From an uncultured Vicinamibacterales bacterium (lineage in GTDB: Bacteria > Acidobacteriota > Vicinamibacteria > Vicinamibacterales > UBA8438), in the NCBI GenBank assembly GCA_958295905.1, contig OY282382.1:248001-312000 (forward strand): a stretch of DNA of 64,000 nt, given 5' to 3'. A program made the position numbers and the translations under genes. Below the pieces are notes generated by a model that made no database searches, had not been told where the DNA came from, and was given only the letters and a program-made list of their open reading frames with translations. Numbering within the stretch: position 1 is the stretch's first letter; each line of letters begins with the position of its first letter. Below, in pieces: positions 36,013 through 44,598 of the stretch.

Positions 36013-36212
36013 GAGATCGCCGCCGGCGGCGCGGCTTGCCGCTACTCGGACACGGTGACCTGCACGACGGCCGAGGTCCGGCAGCACTGGAACCCGCTGC
36101 CGCCCACCCCGGAGATCGCCGCCGGCGGGCTCGGCCTGCCGCTACTCGGACACGGTGACCTGCACGACGGCCGAGGTCCAGCAGCACTGGAACCCGCTGC
36201 CGCCCACCCCGG
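36013..36212 (-). repeat. 100-bp tandem duplication of a gene's 3' end
   Basis: 36013-36112 and 36113-36212 are near-identical (100-bp step). They cover the last 23 codons and stop of the secreted protein gene (..CCWTSAVVQVTVSE). The outer copy lies beyond the stop codon and is non-coding. Confidence 0.85.
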
Positions 36213-36984
36213 TCGCGTCGAGCGCTTCGGCCCGCAGCCAGTACTCGCCGGCGGCGCTGAAGCTTGCGGTCGTCTGCGGGTTCTGCTCCGACGTCTCGTC
36301 GTACTCGAACTGCGACCGGGCGAACGCGACCTCGCCCGGCCCCCGGAGCTTGTGCCAGCGCAGGGTCATCGGCGGGCTGCGCCGGAACGGGTTCTCCGGC
36401 TCCGGCCGGTCGGGCGTCACGTCGGACAGCCGGACGCTCAGCTCGACGGGGCTCCCGACCGTGCCGGCCAGGCGCTCGGCGATGCCGATCGGGGGTCCCG
36501 CGAGCGGCGCGCCGTCCTCGCCGAAGCGGATCGTCGGCGGCTCGTTGCCGTTGGAGGCATCCTTGAACGGCTCGACGAAGTACGACGGCCGAATATGAAA
36601 CGGAATCGTGACCGGCTCGTCGTTGGCGACGAGGGTCCAGCTCAGGTCGCCGTCGAAGTCGCCGGGCACCTGCACGGTGAACACGCCCCAGGCCCGGCCC
36701 GGGGGAAAGTGGGTCGGCTGTCCCCGATCCCGCGGCCCCGGAGAGAAGTGGTTCAGCTCGCCGACCGGCAGGTCCACCGTCTGCTCGGTGTTGGCGTTGA
36801 AGAAGCCGATGAGAAGGGTGGCGGTGCCATCGCCATTCTGATACCAGCCTTCGAAGGCGGGGTACACCGGCACCCCGAAACCCCGGAGCGTCGTGGGGAT
36901 CTGCGCGGACGCCCCCGCCGCCCCGAAGGTGGCCCCGAGCAGCGTGACCACGGCCGCAACCGCCGCCGAACGATACGTCCGCAT
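36142..36984 (-). CDS. Secreted protein of unknown function with C-terminal Ig-like domain
   Basis: 280 residues; signal peptide ends ...GAAGASAQ (about residue 28). The body begins VPVYPAFEGWYQNGDGTATL and LIGFFNANTEQTVDLPVG, and the C-terminus is Ig/PKD-like (FSAAGEYWLRAEALDATGVGGSGFQCCWTS) with a Cys pair. I associate this layout with exported proteins encoded near copper-monooxygenase-like proteins in Acidobacteria; no function is known. It lies downstream of the haem-c/monooxygenase-like gene on the same strand (80 bp). Confidence 0.75.
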   Translation of the reverse strand: MRTYRSAAVAAVVTLLGATFGAAGASAQIPTTLRGFGVPVYPAFEGWYQNGDGTATLLIGFFNANTEQTVDLPVGELNHFSPGPRDRGQPTHFPPGRAWGVFTVQVPGDFDGDLSWTLVANDEPVTIPFHIRPSYFVEPFKDASNGNEPPTIRFGEDGAPLAGPPIGIAERLAGTVGSPVELSVRLSDVTPDRPEPENPFRRSPPMTLRWHKLRGPGEVAFARSQFEYDETSEQNPQTTASFSAAGEYWLRAEALDATGVGGSGFQCCWTSAVVQVTVSE

Positions 36985-37064
36985 GACGAAAACCTCCTCG
37001 TACGTAACGGAAGCCGCCCCGATGGTGATGGGGCGGCTCCCTGGATCCCGATGTCGTCGACCGG

Positions 37065-38414
37065 CTACTCGCCGCCGTCGGCCACTTCCAGGAGCGCCTC
37101 GCGCTCGGCGACGGCCGCCGCGAAGTCCTCGTCATCCATGTAGGTGACGTTGACCCAAGCATGCCCCATCTCGTCCACGGTGCGGTCGCCGTAGCCGACC
37201 CACTGGTTCGGATCGGGGTTGGCGCGGTTGGCCGAGGTGTTGTCGTACCACGACTTCACCGCGATCACGGTGCCCTTCGGCAGCAGCGGCGCCGCGTGGT
37301 CGGCATAGACGTAATTGTTGTGCCAGTTGAAGTTGAAGTCGCTGACGCGGCTCAGGACGCGCTGCGACCCGTCGGGCAGGACCGCGGTCATCTGCATGCC
37401 CTTGCCCCGCAGATGCATGTGCGGCTGGTAGTTCTCGATCCGGCCGTTCTGCTTCAGCACGTGGTAGTTTTCGGTCGCGGTGACGGCGTTGGGCGGAATC
37501 GAGAGGTGGTCGCTGCCGCCCTCGATGGTCGACCAGGCCGACAGCACCTGCCGGTGCTTCGGCTCCTGCCCCTGGGGATAGAAATACAGCCCGAGCTCGG
37601 CGGTGTCGGTAACCTCCTCGCCGGCCGACGAGTAGTGGATGTCCCACACGATGCTCGAATCGGCCTTGATGAGCTTGCCGCTGCCCTCGCGCATGATCTC
37701 GCCCTGCTTGCCGACCGCCCACTCCATCAGGATGCCGGGGCCGACTTCCGAGGCGGCGCCGAGATCCTCGGGGTCCTCTTCCTGCTGCAGCCGCGCCAGG
37801 GCGTGGTGGGTGATGCGGCGGCCGGCCACCGTCGACGGCCGGATCTCGATGGCGCGAATCCACCGGTCCTCGGTCAATCCGGTCGGCACCTCCGGCTTCC
37901 ACCAAGCGTCCTGCGCCAGGGCCGGCATGGTGTACGGCGTCGAGTGGAGGACCAGATCCGGCGGCCCGTCGAAGCGCTCCGCGAAGTTCCACACGTCGTC
38001 GTCGGCGAACACCGCGGGCGGCGGCAGGTCGGCGGGATTGCCCCGCGGCGCGCCGGCGTCGACCCAGCGCACGATGGTGTCGATCTCGGTGTTCGTCAGC
38101 GACCGGTCGTTCTGGAACGCCTGGATGCCGACCGACTTGTCGATGTGCCAGGGGGGCATCTGCCGGGTCTCGACGCGGTTCTTGATGGAGCGCGCCCACG
38201 GCCGCGACTCGGCGTAGCTCTGCAGCGACATCGGCGCGATGTAGCCCGGCCGGTGGCAGTTCTCGCACTTGGCCCGGAAGATCGGGGCCACGTCCTTGGC
38301 GTAGGTGGGGGTGGCCTCGTCCTGCGCGGCCGCCATGCCCGGAACCAGCATCATGCCGCCGAGCGCGAGCGCACCCGCAACCAGGACGCCTCGAATCGTG
38401 CGTGTTCTACTCAT
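37065..38414 (-). CDS. Exported haem-c / copper monooxygenase-like protein
   Basis: 449 residues from the ATG at 38414 (GGAG four bases upstream); signal peptide ends MAAAQ. CENCHRPGYIAPMSL is a haem-c motif in a cytochrome-like N-terminal domain (about 45-130). The remainder resembles peptidylglycine/dopamine monooxygenase-like folds by its His pairs: RRITHHALARL, VWDIHYSSAG, NYQPHMHLRGKGMQM. These His clusters could bind two coppers. Periplasmic oxidoreductase; substrate unknown. The promoter is probably at 38548-38575. Confidence 0.82.
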   Translation of the reverse strand: MSRTRTIRGVLVAGALALGGMMLVPGMAAAQDEATPTYAKDVAPIFRAKCENCHRPGYIAPMSLQSYAESRPWARSIKNRVETRQMPPWHIDKSVGIQAFQNDRSLTNTEIDTIVRWVDAGAPRGNPADLPPPAVFADDDVWNFAERFDGPPDLVLHSTPYTMPALAQDAWWKPEVPTGLTEDRWIRAIEIRPSTVAGRRITHHALARLQQEEDPEDLGAASEVGPGILMEWAVGKQGEIMREGSGKLIKADSSIVWDIHYSSAGEEVTDTAELGLYFYPQGQEPKHRQVLSAWSTIEGGSDHLSIPPNAVTATENYHVLKQNGRIENYQPHMHLRGKGMQMTAVLPDGSQRVLSRVSDFNFNWHNNYVYADHAAPLLPKGTVIAVKSWYDNTSANRANPDPNQWVGYGDRTVDEMGHAWVNVTYMDDEDFAAAVAEREALLEVADGGE

Positions 38415-38547
38415 CACTCCTGCTCCTTGCGGCTGCCTCGCCGCACCGAAGTTCCCCGCGGTTTCGCCGCCGCGCGCGCGGCGGCGGTTTTGGAACGGTG
38501 GAAAGCACTGCCGACGCGAGCCCCGTCTCGGGGCGAAGGCTCCCGCC

Positions 38548-38575
38548 ATTATAGCCTGACGGATCGAGGTCAAGC
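38548..38575 (-). promoter_or_regulatory. Promoter of the haem-c/monooxygenase-like gene
   Basis: On the minus strand TATAAT occupies 38553-38548, with TTGACC at about 38573-38568 upstream (14-bp spacer, shorter than ideal). The message would have a leader of about 130 bases before the ATG at 38414. Confidence 0.5.
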
Positions 38576-38784
38576 GGGCCGAGCCGGACCGAGCCGGCCG
38601 AGACCCTCAGTCGTCCAGAGGACCACGCCGAGCGGTGGGCGCGCCTACGCGCTCTCGGGGTCCGATCGCCGTCAAGAGCCGCGCCCGTCCGTCATGCGGC
38701 CGGCGCCCGGGCCGGACCCCACCCGACGGCGCCGCGGCAACCGCCGGCGTCGACCGCGGACCCTTGCCGAATCCTTCCCCGTGT

Positions 38785-39045
38785 CATTGACAATGCGGCA
38801 AGCTCGGCATTACCTATTCCGCGGCAGGGGCATCCCACGCTGACTGCGTGTGACGGCCCGCCACCGATTCGCGGGGCGCCACCGTCTTGACGACCGCCCT
38901 GTGCCGCGTGAGACCCACGATTCCGCACGTCCGGAGCCCCGGGACCCGCCACGATTCCGCCTGCGAACGGCGGTGGCGGAGCGTGGGATGGTCCTGATAT
39001 TCCGCCGCGTGCCATTGCCAAAACGGATCTTGTCATTTACAATGC
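38785..39045 (+). promoter_or_regulatory. Two operator-like palindromes upstream of the HTH-GHKL gene
   Basis: CATTGACAATG (38785-38795) is an inverted repeat CATTG-N-CAATG; CATTTACAATG (39035-39045) is a one-mismatch copy. Both are followed by CGG and preceded by GT, and flank repeat family 2 copy C. The second lies 18 bp before the ATG at 39064, suiting autoregulation by the encoded HTH. Binding is inference. Confidence 0.4.
38825..38996 (-). mobile_element. Repeat family 2, copy C (172 bp)
   Basis: Reverse-oriented homologue of copies A and B. Ends CAGGGGCATCCCACGCT and AGCGTGGGATGGTCCTG form a 17-bp inverted repeat with two mismatches. Flanks show ATTCCGCGG and ATTCCGCCG, an imperfect possible target duplication offset by two bases. 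Confidence 0.7.
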
Positions 39046-39063
39046 GGTCTTCGAAGGTTCGCC

Positions 39064-40149
39064 ATGGGAACAGTCCGTGCCAGGGGCGAAGAAATCCGTC
39101 GCTACATTCTGCGCAACGCACAGGCCAACCCCCGTAATATCAGCAAGTTGGCGGCAAGCAAGTTCGGGGTCAGCCGACAGGCCATCAACGCGCATCTGCG
39201 ACGATTGGTCAATGAGGGCGCTCTACGTCAAGGTGGAAGGACCAGGAATCGCGCGTACGAGCTTGCGCCGGTCCTCGAGTGGAACCGTCTCTACCGGATC
39301 GCGGAACAGCCCGCCGAGGATGTGGTGTGGCGCAACGACGTTGCGGAGATGCTCCGATTGCTCCCCGGCAACGTGCGGGACATCTGGAACTACGGGTTCA
39401 CCGAGATATTCAACAATGCCCTCGACCACTCTCAAGGGAAGACGATCTACACTGCCATCATCAGGACCGCGGTCTCGGCCGAAATGCTGGTCAGGGACGA
39501 CGGCGTCGGCATCTTCCGCAAGCTCAAGAACGAATTGGGATTGCTGGATGAACGGCACGCCATCTTCGAACTGGCGAAGGGCAAGCTGACGACCGACCCG
39601 AGCCGGCACACCGGGGAGGGCCTCTTCTTCGCATCGCGGATGTTCGATGCTTTCGACATCCTGTCCGGCGGAGTCTTCTTTTCCCATGAATTCGAAAAGG
39701 AAGAAGACTGGTTGCTGGAACGGCCCGCAAGCCACCAGGGCACGGCAGTGTTCATGAGGCTCGACAACCATACGTCGCGGACCACGCGGAGGGTCTTCGA
39801 TCGGTTCACCAGCGGCGATGAGCCGACTTTCAGCAAAACCGTGGTGCCCGTCCAGTTGGCCCAATACGGCAACGACAAGCTGATCTCCCGCTCCCAGGCG
39901 AAGCGCGTCCTGGCTCGAGTGGAGGCCTTCACCGACGTGGTCCTCGACTTCAGGAACGTGCCGACCATCGGCCAGGCATTCGCGGATGAGGCGTTCCGCG
40001 TCTTTGCGCGTGAGCACCCGGAGGTGACCGTGACACCGATTAGAGCGAACTCGGAAGTTCGGCGCATGATCTCGCGGGCCAAGGCTCCGCGCGCCGCGGA
40101 CGTGCGCTCTCCCGATCGCTTCGGCGACATGGCGGCCGCCGAGGAATAG
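39064..40149 (+). CDS. HTH - GHKL ATPase - DUF4325 (STAS-like) regulatory protein
   Basis: 361 residues. N-terminal winged-HTH (ISKLAASKFGVSRQAINAHL, about 22-41; LRRLVNEGALRQGG). The central GHKL/HATPase domain shows the N box (FTEIFNNALDHSQG, about 113-126), G1 (VRDDGVGIF) and G2 (TGEGLFFASRMFDAFD). The C-terminal DUF4325-type segment (VVLDFRNVPTIGQAFADEAFRVFA) resembles STAS folds. Kinase-like ATPase plus STAS-like domain in one DNA-binding protein suggests an intramolecular partner switch. Monocistronic; possible autoregulation through upstream palindromes. Confidence 0.85.
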   Translation: MGTVRARGEEIRRYILRNAQANPRNISKLAASKFGVSRQAINAHLRRLVNEGALRQGGRTRNRAYELAPVLEWNRLYRIAEQPAEDVVWRNDVAEMLRLLPGNVRDIWNYGFTEIFNNALDHSQGKTIYTAIIRTAVSAEMLVRDDGVGIFRKLKNELGLLDERHAIFELAKGKLTTDPSRHTGEGLFFASRMFDAFDILSGGVFFSHEFEKEEDWLLERPASHQGTAVFMRLDNHTSRTTRRVFDRFTSGDEPTFSKTVVPVQLAQYGNDKLISRSQAKRVLARVEAFTDVVLDFRNVPTIGQAFADEAFRVFAREHPEVTVTPIRANSEVRRMISRAKAPRAADVRSPDRFGDMAAAEE

Positions 40150-40318
40150 CTTGCGTGACGCGCATCCTCGTTGCATGCTCGTCCGCCGATGAGCCCTCGT
40201 CTCGAAGACGAGCTTGGAGAACGGCGCGTGTGAAGGAGGTCTTGGCGGTTCTTGGCCCCATCCGGCGGGGCTGCCGCCGGGGTCCGAACCGACCCAGTAC
40301 CCGAACCAGGAGATCGAC

Positions 40319-41320
40319 ATGACGAAGAACCACGAGCCGACTCGCCGGCGGTTCCTGCAGAACGCCGGGCTCGCCGGCGGCGGGGTGGTGGGCCACGCTT
40401 TCGCGGCCGGACCCGCGGGGTTGGCGGGCGGTCTCACGGGGGCGGCGGCCCAGACGCCGGCCGGCGCGGGCCCCGGCGCCCGGTTCCGCGCGCTTCTCGA
40501 GCGCCCCGAGCCCAGCCGCTGCATCAACTGCGGCGACGTGGCCACGGCCCGGCTGGCCGAGATGCACGGCTTCGAGGTGGTGATGACGGGGGGCAGCGCA
40601 CTGTCCCTGAGCAAGTACGGCACCGGCGACTTCGGCGTGATCACCATGGACGACCTGGTGGAGTTCTGCAACCGGACCGCCGACACCGTCGACGTGCCGA
40701 TCATCGCCGACGCGGACGACGGCGGCGGCAACCCCCTCAACGTCTACCGCACCGTGCAGCGCCTGGAGAAGGCGGGCGCCGCCTGCATCATGATCGAGGA
40801 CCTGTACGGTGCGAAGCATCTCGCCGGCTATGATGAGGGCAAGATCATCGGCCGCGAGGCCATGGTCGACAAGGTGCGCGCGGCGGCCGACGCGAAGCGC
40901 GACGCCGGCACCGCGCTGCTCGTCCGCAGCGATGTGGTGGCCGACGGCGGCCCCCTCGACGAGGCGATCGAGCGGGTCGCGCTCTACGCGCAGGAAGGCG
41001 GTGACGTCATCTTCATCCCCGGCATCCCCCTGGACCAGTGCCGGCGGGCGGTCGAACGGGCCGGGCGGCCCATTCTGACCGGCGCCCCTTCGCTCGACGC
41101 GGCGCGCGAGAACGGGGTCGGCATTCTGTTCGTCGGCGCGATGGGGGCGATCGCCCTCGGCGCCGTCGACGACGCGATGGCCGCCCTCGCCCGCGACGGG
41201 CGCATCGGCGACGCCGCCGCGGGCAGCCTCGCGGGCCCGCGGCGCCTGGAGCTCATCGGCAACGAGGCCGCCGTCGAGCGCGCGCGGCGGTTCAACGCCC
41301 TCCGCGAGGACGGCCAGTAG
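40319..41320 (+). CDS. Tat-exported isocitrate lyase/PEP mutase-superfamily protein
   Basis: 333 residues from the ATG at 40319. The N-terminus holds a twin-arginine leader (TRRRFLQNAGLAGG, then a long hydrophobic Ala/Gly stretch to about residue 42). The rest is a PEP mutase/ICL TIM barrel: FRALLERPEPSRCINCGD, VMTGGSALSLSKYGTGDFG, PIIADADDGGGN (metal-binding Asp residues), ACIMIEDLYGAKHLAGY, LLVRSDVVADGG. The KKCG/KRCGH motif of isocitrate lyases is absent, which favours a lyase/hydrolase of the oxaloacetate hydrolase or carboxyphosphonoenolpyruvate type. Export of this normally cytoplasmic fold is unusual. Confidence 0.82.
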   Translation: MTKNHEPTRRRFLQNAGLAGGGVVGHAFAAGPAGLAGGLTGAAAQTPAGAGPGARFRALLERPEPSRCINCGDVATARLAEMHGFEVVMTGGSALSLSKYGTGDFGVITMDDLVEFCNRTADTVDVPIIADADDGGGNPLNVYRTVQRLEKAGAACIMIEDLYGAKHLAGYDEGKIIGREAMVDKVRAAADAKRDAGTALLVRSDVVADGGPLDEAIERVALYAQEGGDVIFIPGIPLDQCRRAVERAGRPILTGAPSLDAARENGVGILFVGAMGAIALGAVDDAMAALARDGRIGDAAAGSLAGPRRLELIGNEAAVERARRFNALREDGQ

Positions 41321-41359
41321 ACCCGCGGCCCGGCGGGCGCAAGGGTCGGCGCCGTGGAA

Positions 41360-41411
41360 CGGTGCAGACCCCCGGCAGGGTTGGTCGGGCGGTAATCGGA
41401 GCCGCAGGCGA
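41360..41411 (+). repeat. Short dispersed repeat, copy 2
   Basis: CGGTGCAGACCCCCGGCAGG plus GTTGGTCGGGCGGTAATCGG matches the block at 5998-6055. It lies 40 bp after the stop of the PEP mutase-like gene and before fabV. Confidence 0.5.
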
Positions 41412-41428
41412 CCGGCCAGGACCAAGGC

Positions 41429-42613
41429 ATGATCGTCAAGCCCAGGATTCGCGGGTTCATCTGCACGACGGCGCATCCGGAAGGGTGCGCCGCCAGCGTG
41501 CGCGAGCAGATCGCACGGGTGACGCCGTTCCCGAACGGTCCCCGGCGGGCCGTCGTCGTCGGCGGCTCCGGCGGCTATGGGCTGGCGTCGCGCATCGTGG
41601 CGGCGTTCGGCGCGGGGGCGGGCACCCTCGGGGTGTCGTTCGAGAAGGCGCCCCGCCGCAACAAAACGGCCTCCGCGGGGTGGTACAACAACGCCGCCTT
41701 CGAGGACGCGGCGGCGGCCCGCGGGCTCTACGCGCGCACGCTGGACGGCGATGGGTTCTCGGACGAGATGAAGTCCCGGGCCATCGACGAGATCCGGGCG
41801 TCGCTGGGCCAGATCGACCTGTTCGTCTACAGCCTCGCGGCGCCGGTGCGCCGGCATCCCCGCACCGGCGTCCTGCACCGCTCGTCCATCAAGCCGCTCG
41901 GCGAGACGTTCCGCATCAAGTCGCTCAACCAGGACACCGGAAGGGTGGAGCAGGTCAGCCTGGAACCGGCCTCGGAGGCGGAGACGGCGGGGACGGTGGC
42001 GGTGATGGGCGGCGAGGACTGGGAGTTCTGGATGGACGCGCTCGAGGACGCCGGCGTCCTCGCCCCCGGCTTCAGGACCGTGGCCTTCACCTACATCGGC
42101 AGCGAGCTGACCTGGCCCATCTACTGGCAGGCCACCCTCGGGAAGGCCAAGGAGGACCTGGACCGCGCCGCCGGGGCGATCCGCAGGCGGCTGTCGGGGC
42201 TGGGGGGCGACGCCCGGGTGGCGGTGCTCAAGGCGGTGGTGACCCAGGCCAGCTCGGCGATTCCGGTGGTGCCGCTGTACCTGGCCCTGCTGTTCCGGGT
42301 CATGAAGAGCGCCGGCAACCACGAGGACTGCCTGGCGCACATCGAGCGGCTGTTCCGCACCGCCCTCTACGTTGACGACCCGCCGCGGTTCGACGACGCC
42401 GGCCGCATCCGGATGGACGATTGGGAGCTGTCCGAGCCCGTCCAGGCCGAGGTCAACCGCCGGTGGCCGATCGTCTCCACCGACAACGTCGCCGAGCTCG
42501 CGGACCTCGACGGCATCCGCGACGACTTCCTCCGGATCTTCGGGTTCGGGGTCGATGGCGTCGACTACGACGCCGACGCCGACCCCGCCGGCGGGCGCGG
42601 CCCGTCCGAGTGA
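41429..42613 (+). CDS. fabV: Trans-2-enoyl-acyl carrier protein reductase FabV
   Basis: NADH-dependent enoyl reductase for the last step of fatty-acid elongation; the FabV form is resistant to triclosan as a family trait. 394 residues, normal length. Rossmann-type VVVGGSGGYGLASRI at about 42-56. The FabV active-site Y-x8-K is YWQATLGKAK near residue 232. IKPRIRGFICTTAHPEGC at the N-terminus is characteristic. Cytoplasmic; monocistronic or read with the upstream gene (108 bp). Confidence 0.95.
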   Translation: MIVKPRIRGFICTTAHPEGCAASVREQIARVTPFPNGPRRAVVVGGSGGYGLASRIVAAFGAGAGTLGVSFEKAPRRNKTASAGWYNNAAFEDAAAARGLYARTLDGDGFSDEMKSRAIDEIRASLGQIDLFVYSLAAPVRRHPRTGVLHRSSIKPLGETFRIKSLNQDTGRVEQVSLEPASEAETAGTVAVMGGEDWEFWMDALEDAGVLAPGFRTVAFTYIGSELTWPIYWQATLGKAKEDLDRAAGAIRRRLSGLGGDARVAVLKAVVTQASSAIPVVPLYLALLFRVMKSAGNHEDCLAHIERLFRTALYVDDPPRFDDAGRIRMDDWELSEPVQAEVNRRWPIVSTDNVAELADLDGIRDDFLRIFGFGVDGVDYDADADPAGGRGPSE

Positions 42614-42632
42614 AGCCGGTGCCCGCGCCCCA

Positions 42633-42737
42633 CTCCCGGCCGGCCGGCGGTCCCGCCGCTCCGGCGACCCCGCCCATCGTGGTCCGCCGGAACGTCATCG
42701 TCTGCTCCCGGCCGGCCGGCGGTCCCGCCGCTCCGGC
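42633..42737 (+). repeat. 33-bp direct repeat with hairpin
   Basis: An identical 33-bp block (CTCCCGGCCGGCCGGCGG, then TCCCGCCGCTCCGGC) occurs at 42633-42665 and 42705-42737 (72-bp step), just past the fabV stop. GGCGGTCCCGCC folds as a five-pair hairpin in each copy, possibly a repeated transcript-end structure. Confidence 0.7.
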
Positions 42738-42783
42738 TGCCTGGTCCGGCCGAACTGCGGATTCCGTGCGAACCGTGCGCGCG

Positions 42784-44166
42784 ATGGCCGAGCCGTCAGG
42801 CGAAGGCGGCAAGGCCCCGGCCTTCAGGTTGACCTGGGTGGCTCTGGTCGCCGCGGCCGCGTGCGCGGCCCCCCCCGCGCCCCGGGACACCGGAGCCGAC
42901 CTGCGCAGCCTCGAGGGCCGGGCCGAACAGGGGGTCGCCGAGGCCCAGGCCGATCTCGGGGCGCGCTACCTGACCGGCGACGGCGTCCCCCGGGATGCCG
43001 AGGAGGCCCTGCGCTGGTACCGATCCGCCGCCCAACAGGGCTACGCGCCCGCCCAGGCCACCCTCGGCGACCTGTACCTCAACGGCGGGGCGATTCCCCA
43101 AGACGACGGCGAGGCGGCGCGCTGGTACCGCCTGGCGGCCGAGCAGGGACACGCCGGCGGACAGTACGGTCTGGGGTACCTGTACGGCGTCGGCCGGGGG
43201 GTCGACCGCGACGACGCCGAGGCGGCGCGGTTGATGCGCCTCGCGGCCGGGCAGGGGGAGGTCCGGGCGCAGTACGCGATGGCCCTGCTTTACGAGAACG
43301 GCCAGGACGTGCCGCAGGACCACGCGGAAGCGGCGCGCTGGTATCGCCGCGCGGCCGAGCAGGGGCATGCCCGCTCGCAGGCGGGGCTCGCGGCGCTGTA
43401 TCTGGACGGCCGCGGCGTGGACCGGGACGCGGCCGAGGCCGCCCGTTGGCTGGGGGAGGCGGCCAGCCGGGGTTACGTCACGGCGCAGGTCGACCTGGCG
43501 TTCCTCTACGGCGTCGGCCAGGGCGTGCCGCAGGACGACGCCGAAGCCCTGCGCTGGCTGCGCCGGGCCTCGGACCCCGCCCACGCGCGGTCGGAGGCGA
43601 ACATCGCCGCGATGGCGCGCGCCCAGTACCGACTCGCGCTCGTCTACGCGAACGGCCGGGGGGTCGCGGCCAGCGACGCGGAAGCGGTGCGGTGGCTGCA
43701 CCTCGCGGCGGACCGGGGGCTCGCGGACGCGCAGGCCGACCTGGGCTTCATGTACTTGCAGGGCCGGGGCGTCCCCGCCGACGACGCCGCGGCGATCCGG
43801 TGGATTCGCCCCGCCGCCGCGCAGGGGCACGCCCCCGCCCAGCGCCACCTCGGCCTGATGCACCGCGACGGCCGCGGCGTCTCCCCGGACGCGGCGGAAG
43901 CGGCGCGGTGGCTGCGCCTCGCCGCCGACCAAGGCAACGCGCGGGCCCAGCTCGACCTCGGCGTCCTCCTCGCCGCGGGAACCGGTGTCCCCGCCGACGC
44001 CGTCACCGCGCACCAGTGGCTCGCTCTCGCCGCGCCGCGGCTGGCCGGCGACGACCATGACCGGGCGGTCGAGGCCCGCGACGCGGTCGCCGCCCGCCTG
44101 ACGGCCGCGCAGCGGGCCGAGGCCGAGCGCCGCGCCCGCGATTGGAGGCCGGTGACCGAGCGGTAG
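42784..44166 (+). CDS. Sel1-repeat (TPR-like) lipoprotein
   Basis: 460 residues from the ATG at 42784; earlier in-frame starts fall inside fabV. The N-terminal hydrophobic segment ends VALVAAAAC, a plausible lipobox, so probably membrane-anchored in the periplasm. About eleven Sel1-like repeats of 36 residues follow (AEAARWYRLAAEQGHAGGQYGLGYLYGVGRGV...). Sel1 arrays scaffold protein contacts, often in envelope regulation. Partner unknown; no operon partner seen downstream. Confidence 0.87.
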   Translation: MAEPSGEGGKAPAFRLTWVALVAAAACAAPPAPRDTGADLRSLEGRAEQGVAEAQADLGARYLTGDGVPRDAEEALRWYRSAAQQGYAPAQATLGDLYLNGGAIPQDDGEAARWYRLAAEQGHAGGQYGLGYLYGVGRGVDRDDAEAARLMRLAAGQGEVRAQYAMALLYENGQDVPQDHAEAARWYRRAAEQGHARSQAGLAALYLDGRGVDRDAAEAARWLGEAASRGYVTAQVDLAFLYGVGQGVPQDDAEALRWLRRASDPAHARSEANIAAMARAQYRLALVYANGRGVAASDAEAVRWLHLAADRGLADAQADLGFMYLQGRGVPADDAAAIRWIRPAAAQGHAPAQRHLGLMHRDGRGVSPDAAEAARWLRLAADQGNARAQLDLGVLLAAGTGVPADAVTAHQWLALAAPRLAGDDHDRAVEARDAVAARLTAAQRAEAERRARDWRPVTER

Positions 44167-44598
44167 CCCGGAGAGAGTCGACTTGCAGCTCCCTTGCCGC
44201 CCAACCCACCTCCCGCTGGACCTTGAGGGGACTACGCAGAAACAGCCAAGTTTCGGAAGCGCGCGGACCGAACACCTGCGGACAGCAGGAGAAACTGAGC
44301 CCGTGCACTCGGGAACGACGACTCGTGGTAGCAGCCGGTGCGCTCCGACGGCCGCCACCACTGAGCGAGAACAGACGGGTGTTGTACTTCTTCCGCTGCT
44401 CGCGGTCCTGAACAAGCCCCGCGAGTGCTTCCAGATGATCCGAGTTATGGTCCGGGTTGCCACTCGTTGACGTACGCGGCCAAGTCGCCGTCCTACGGAG
44501 CCGGCTCCTTTGATGCCAACATCGTCGCCCAACCCGCCGGCGGGCGCGACACCGACCCGCCAGGACTCCCAGCCCGTGCCGCCGCAGCCCCCTGTTCG
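44167..44598. other. Gene-free stretch
   Basis: About 430 bp between convergent genes. Short frames here lack start/RBS support and resemble nothing known; no repeat or clear terminator detected. Confidence 0.5.

Noticed and set aside
40040-42340. 766-residue minus-strand frame
   Set aside because: Antisense shadow of the PEP mutase-like and fabV genes.
44183-44470. Small plus-strand ORF after the Sel1 gene
   Set aside because: No RBS, no conserved pattern and biased composition; treated as non-coding.
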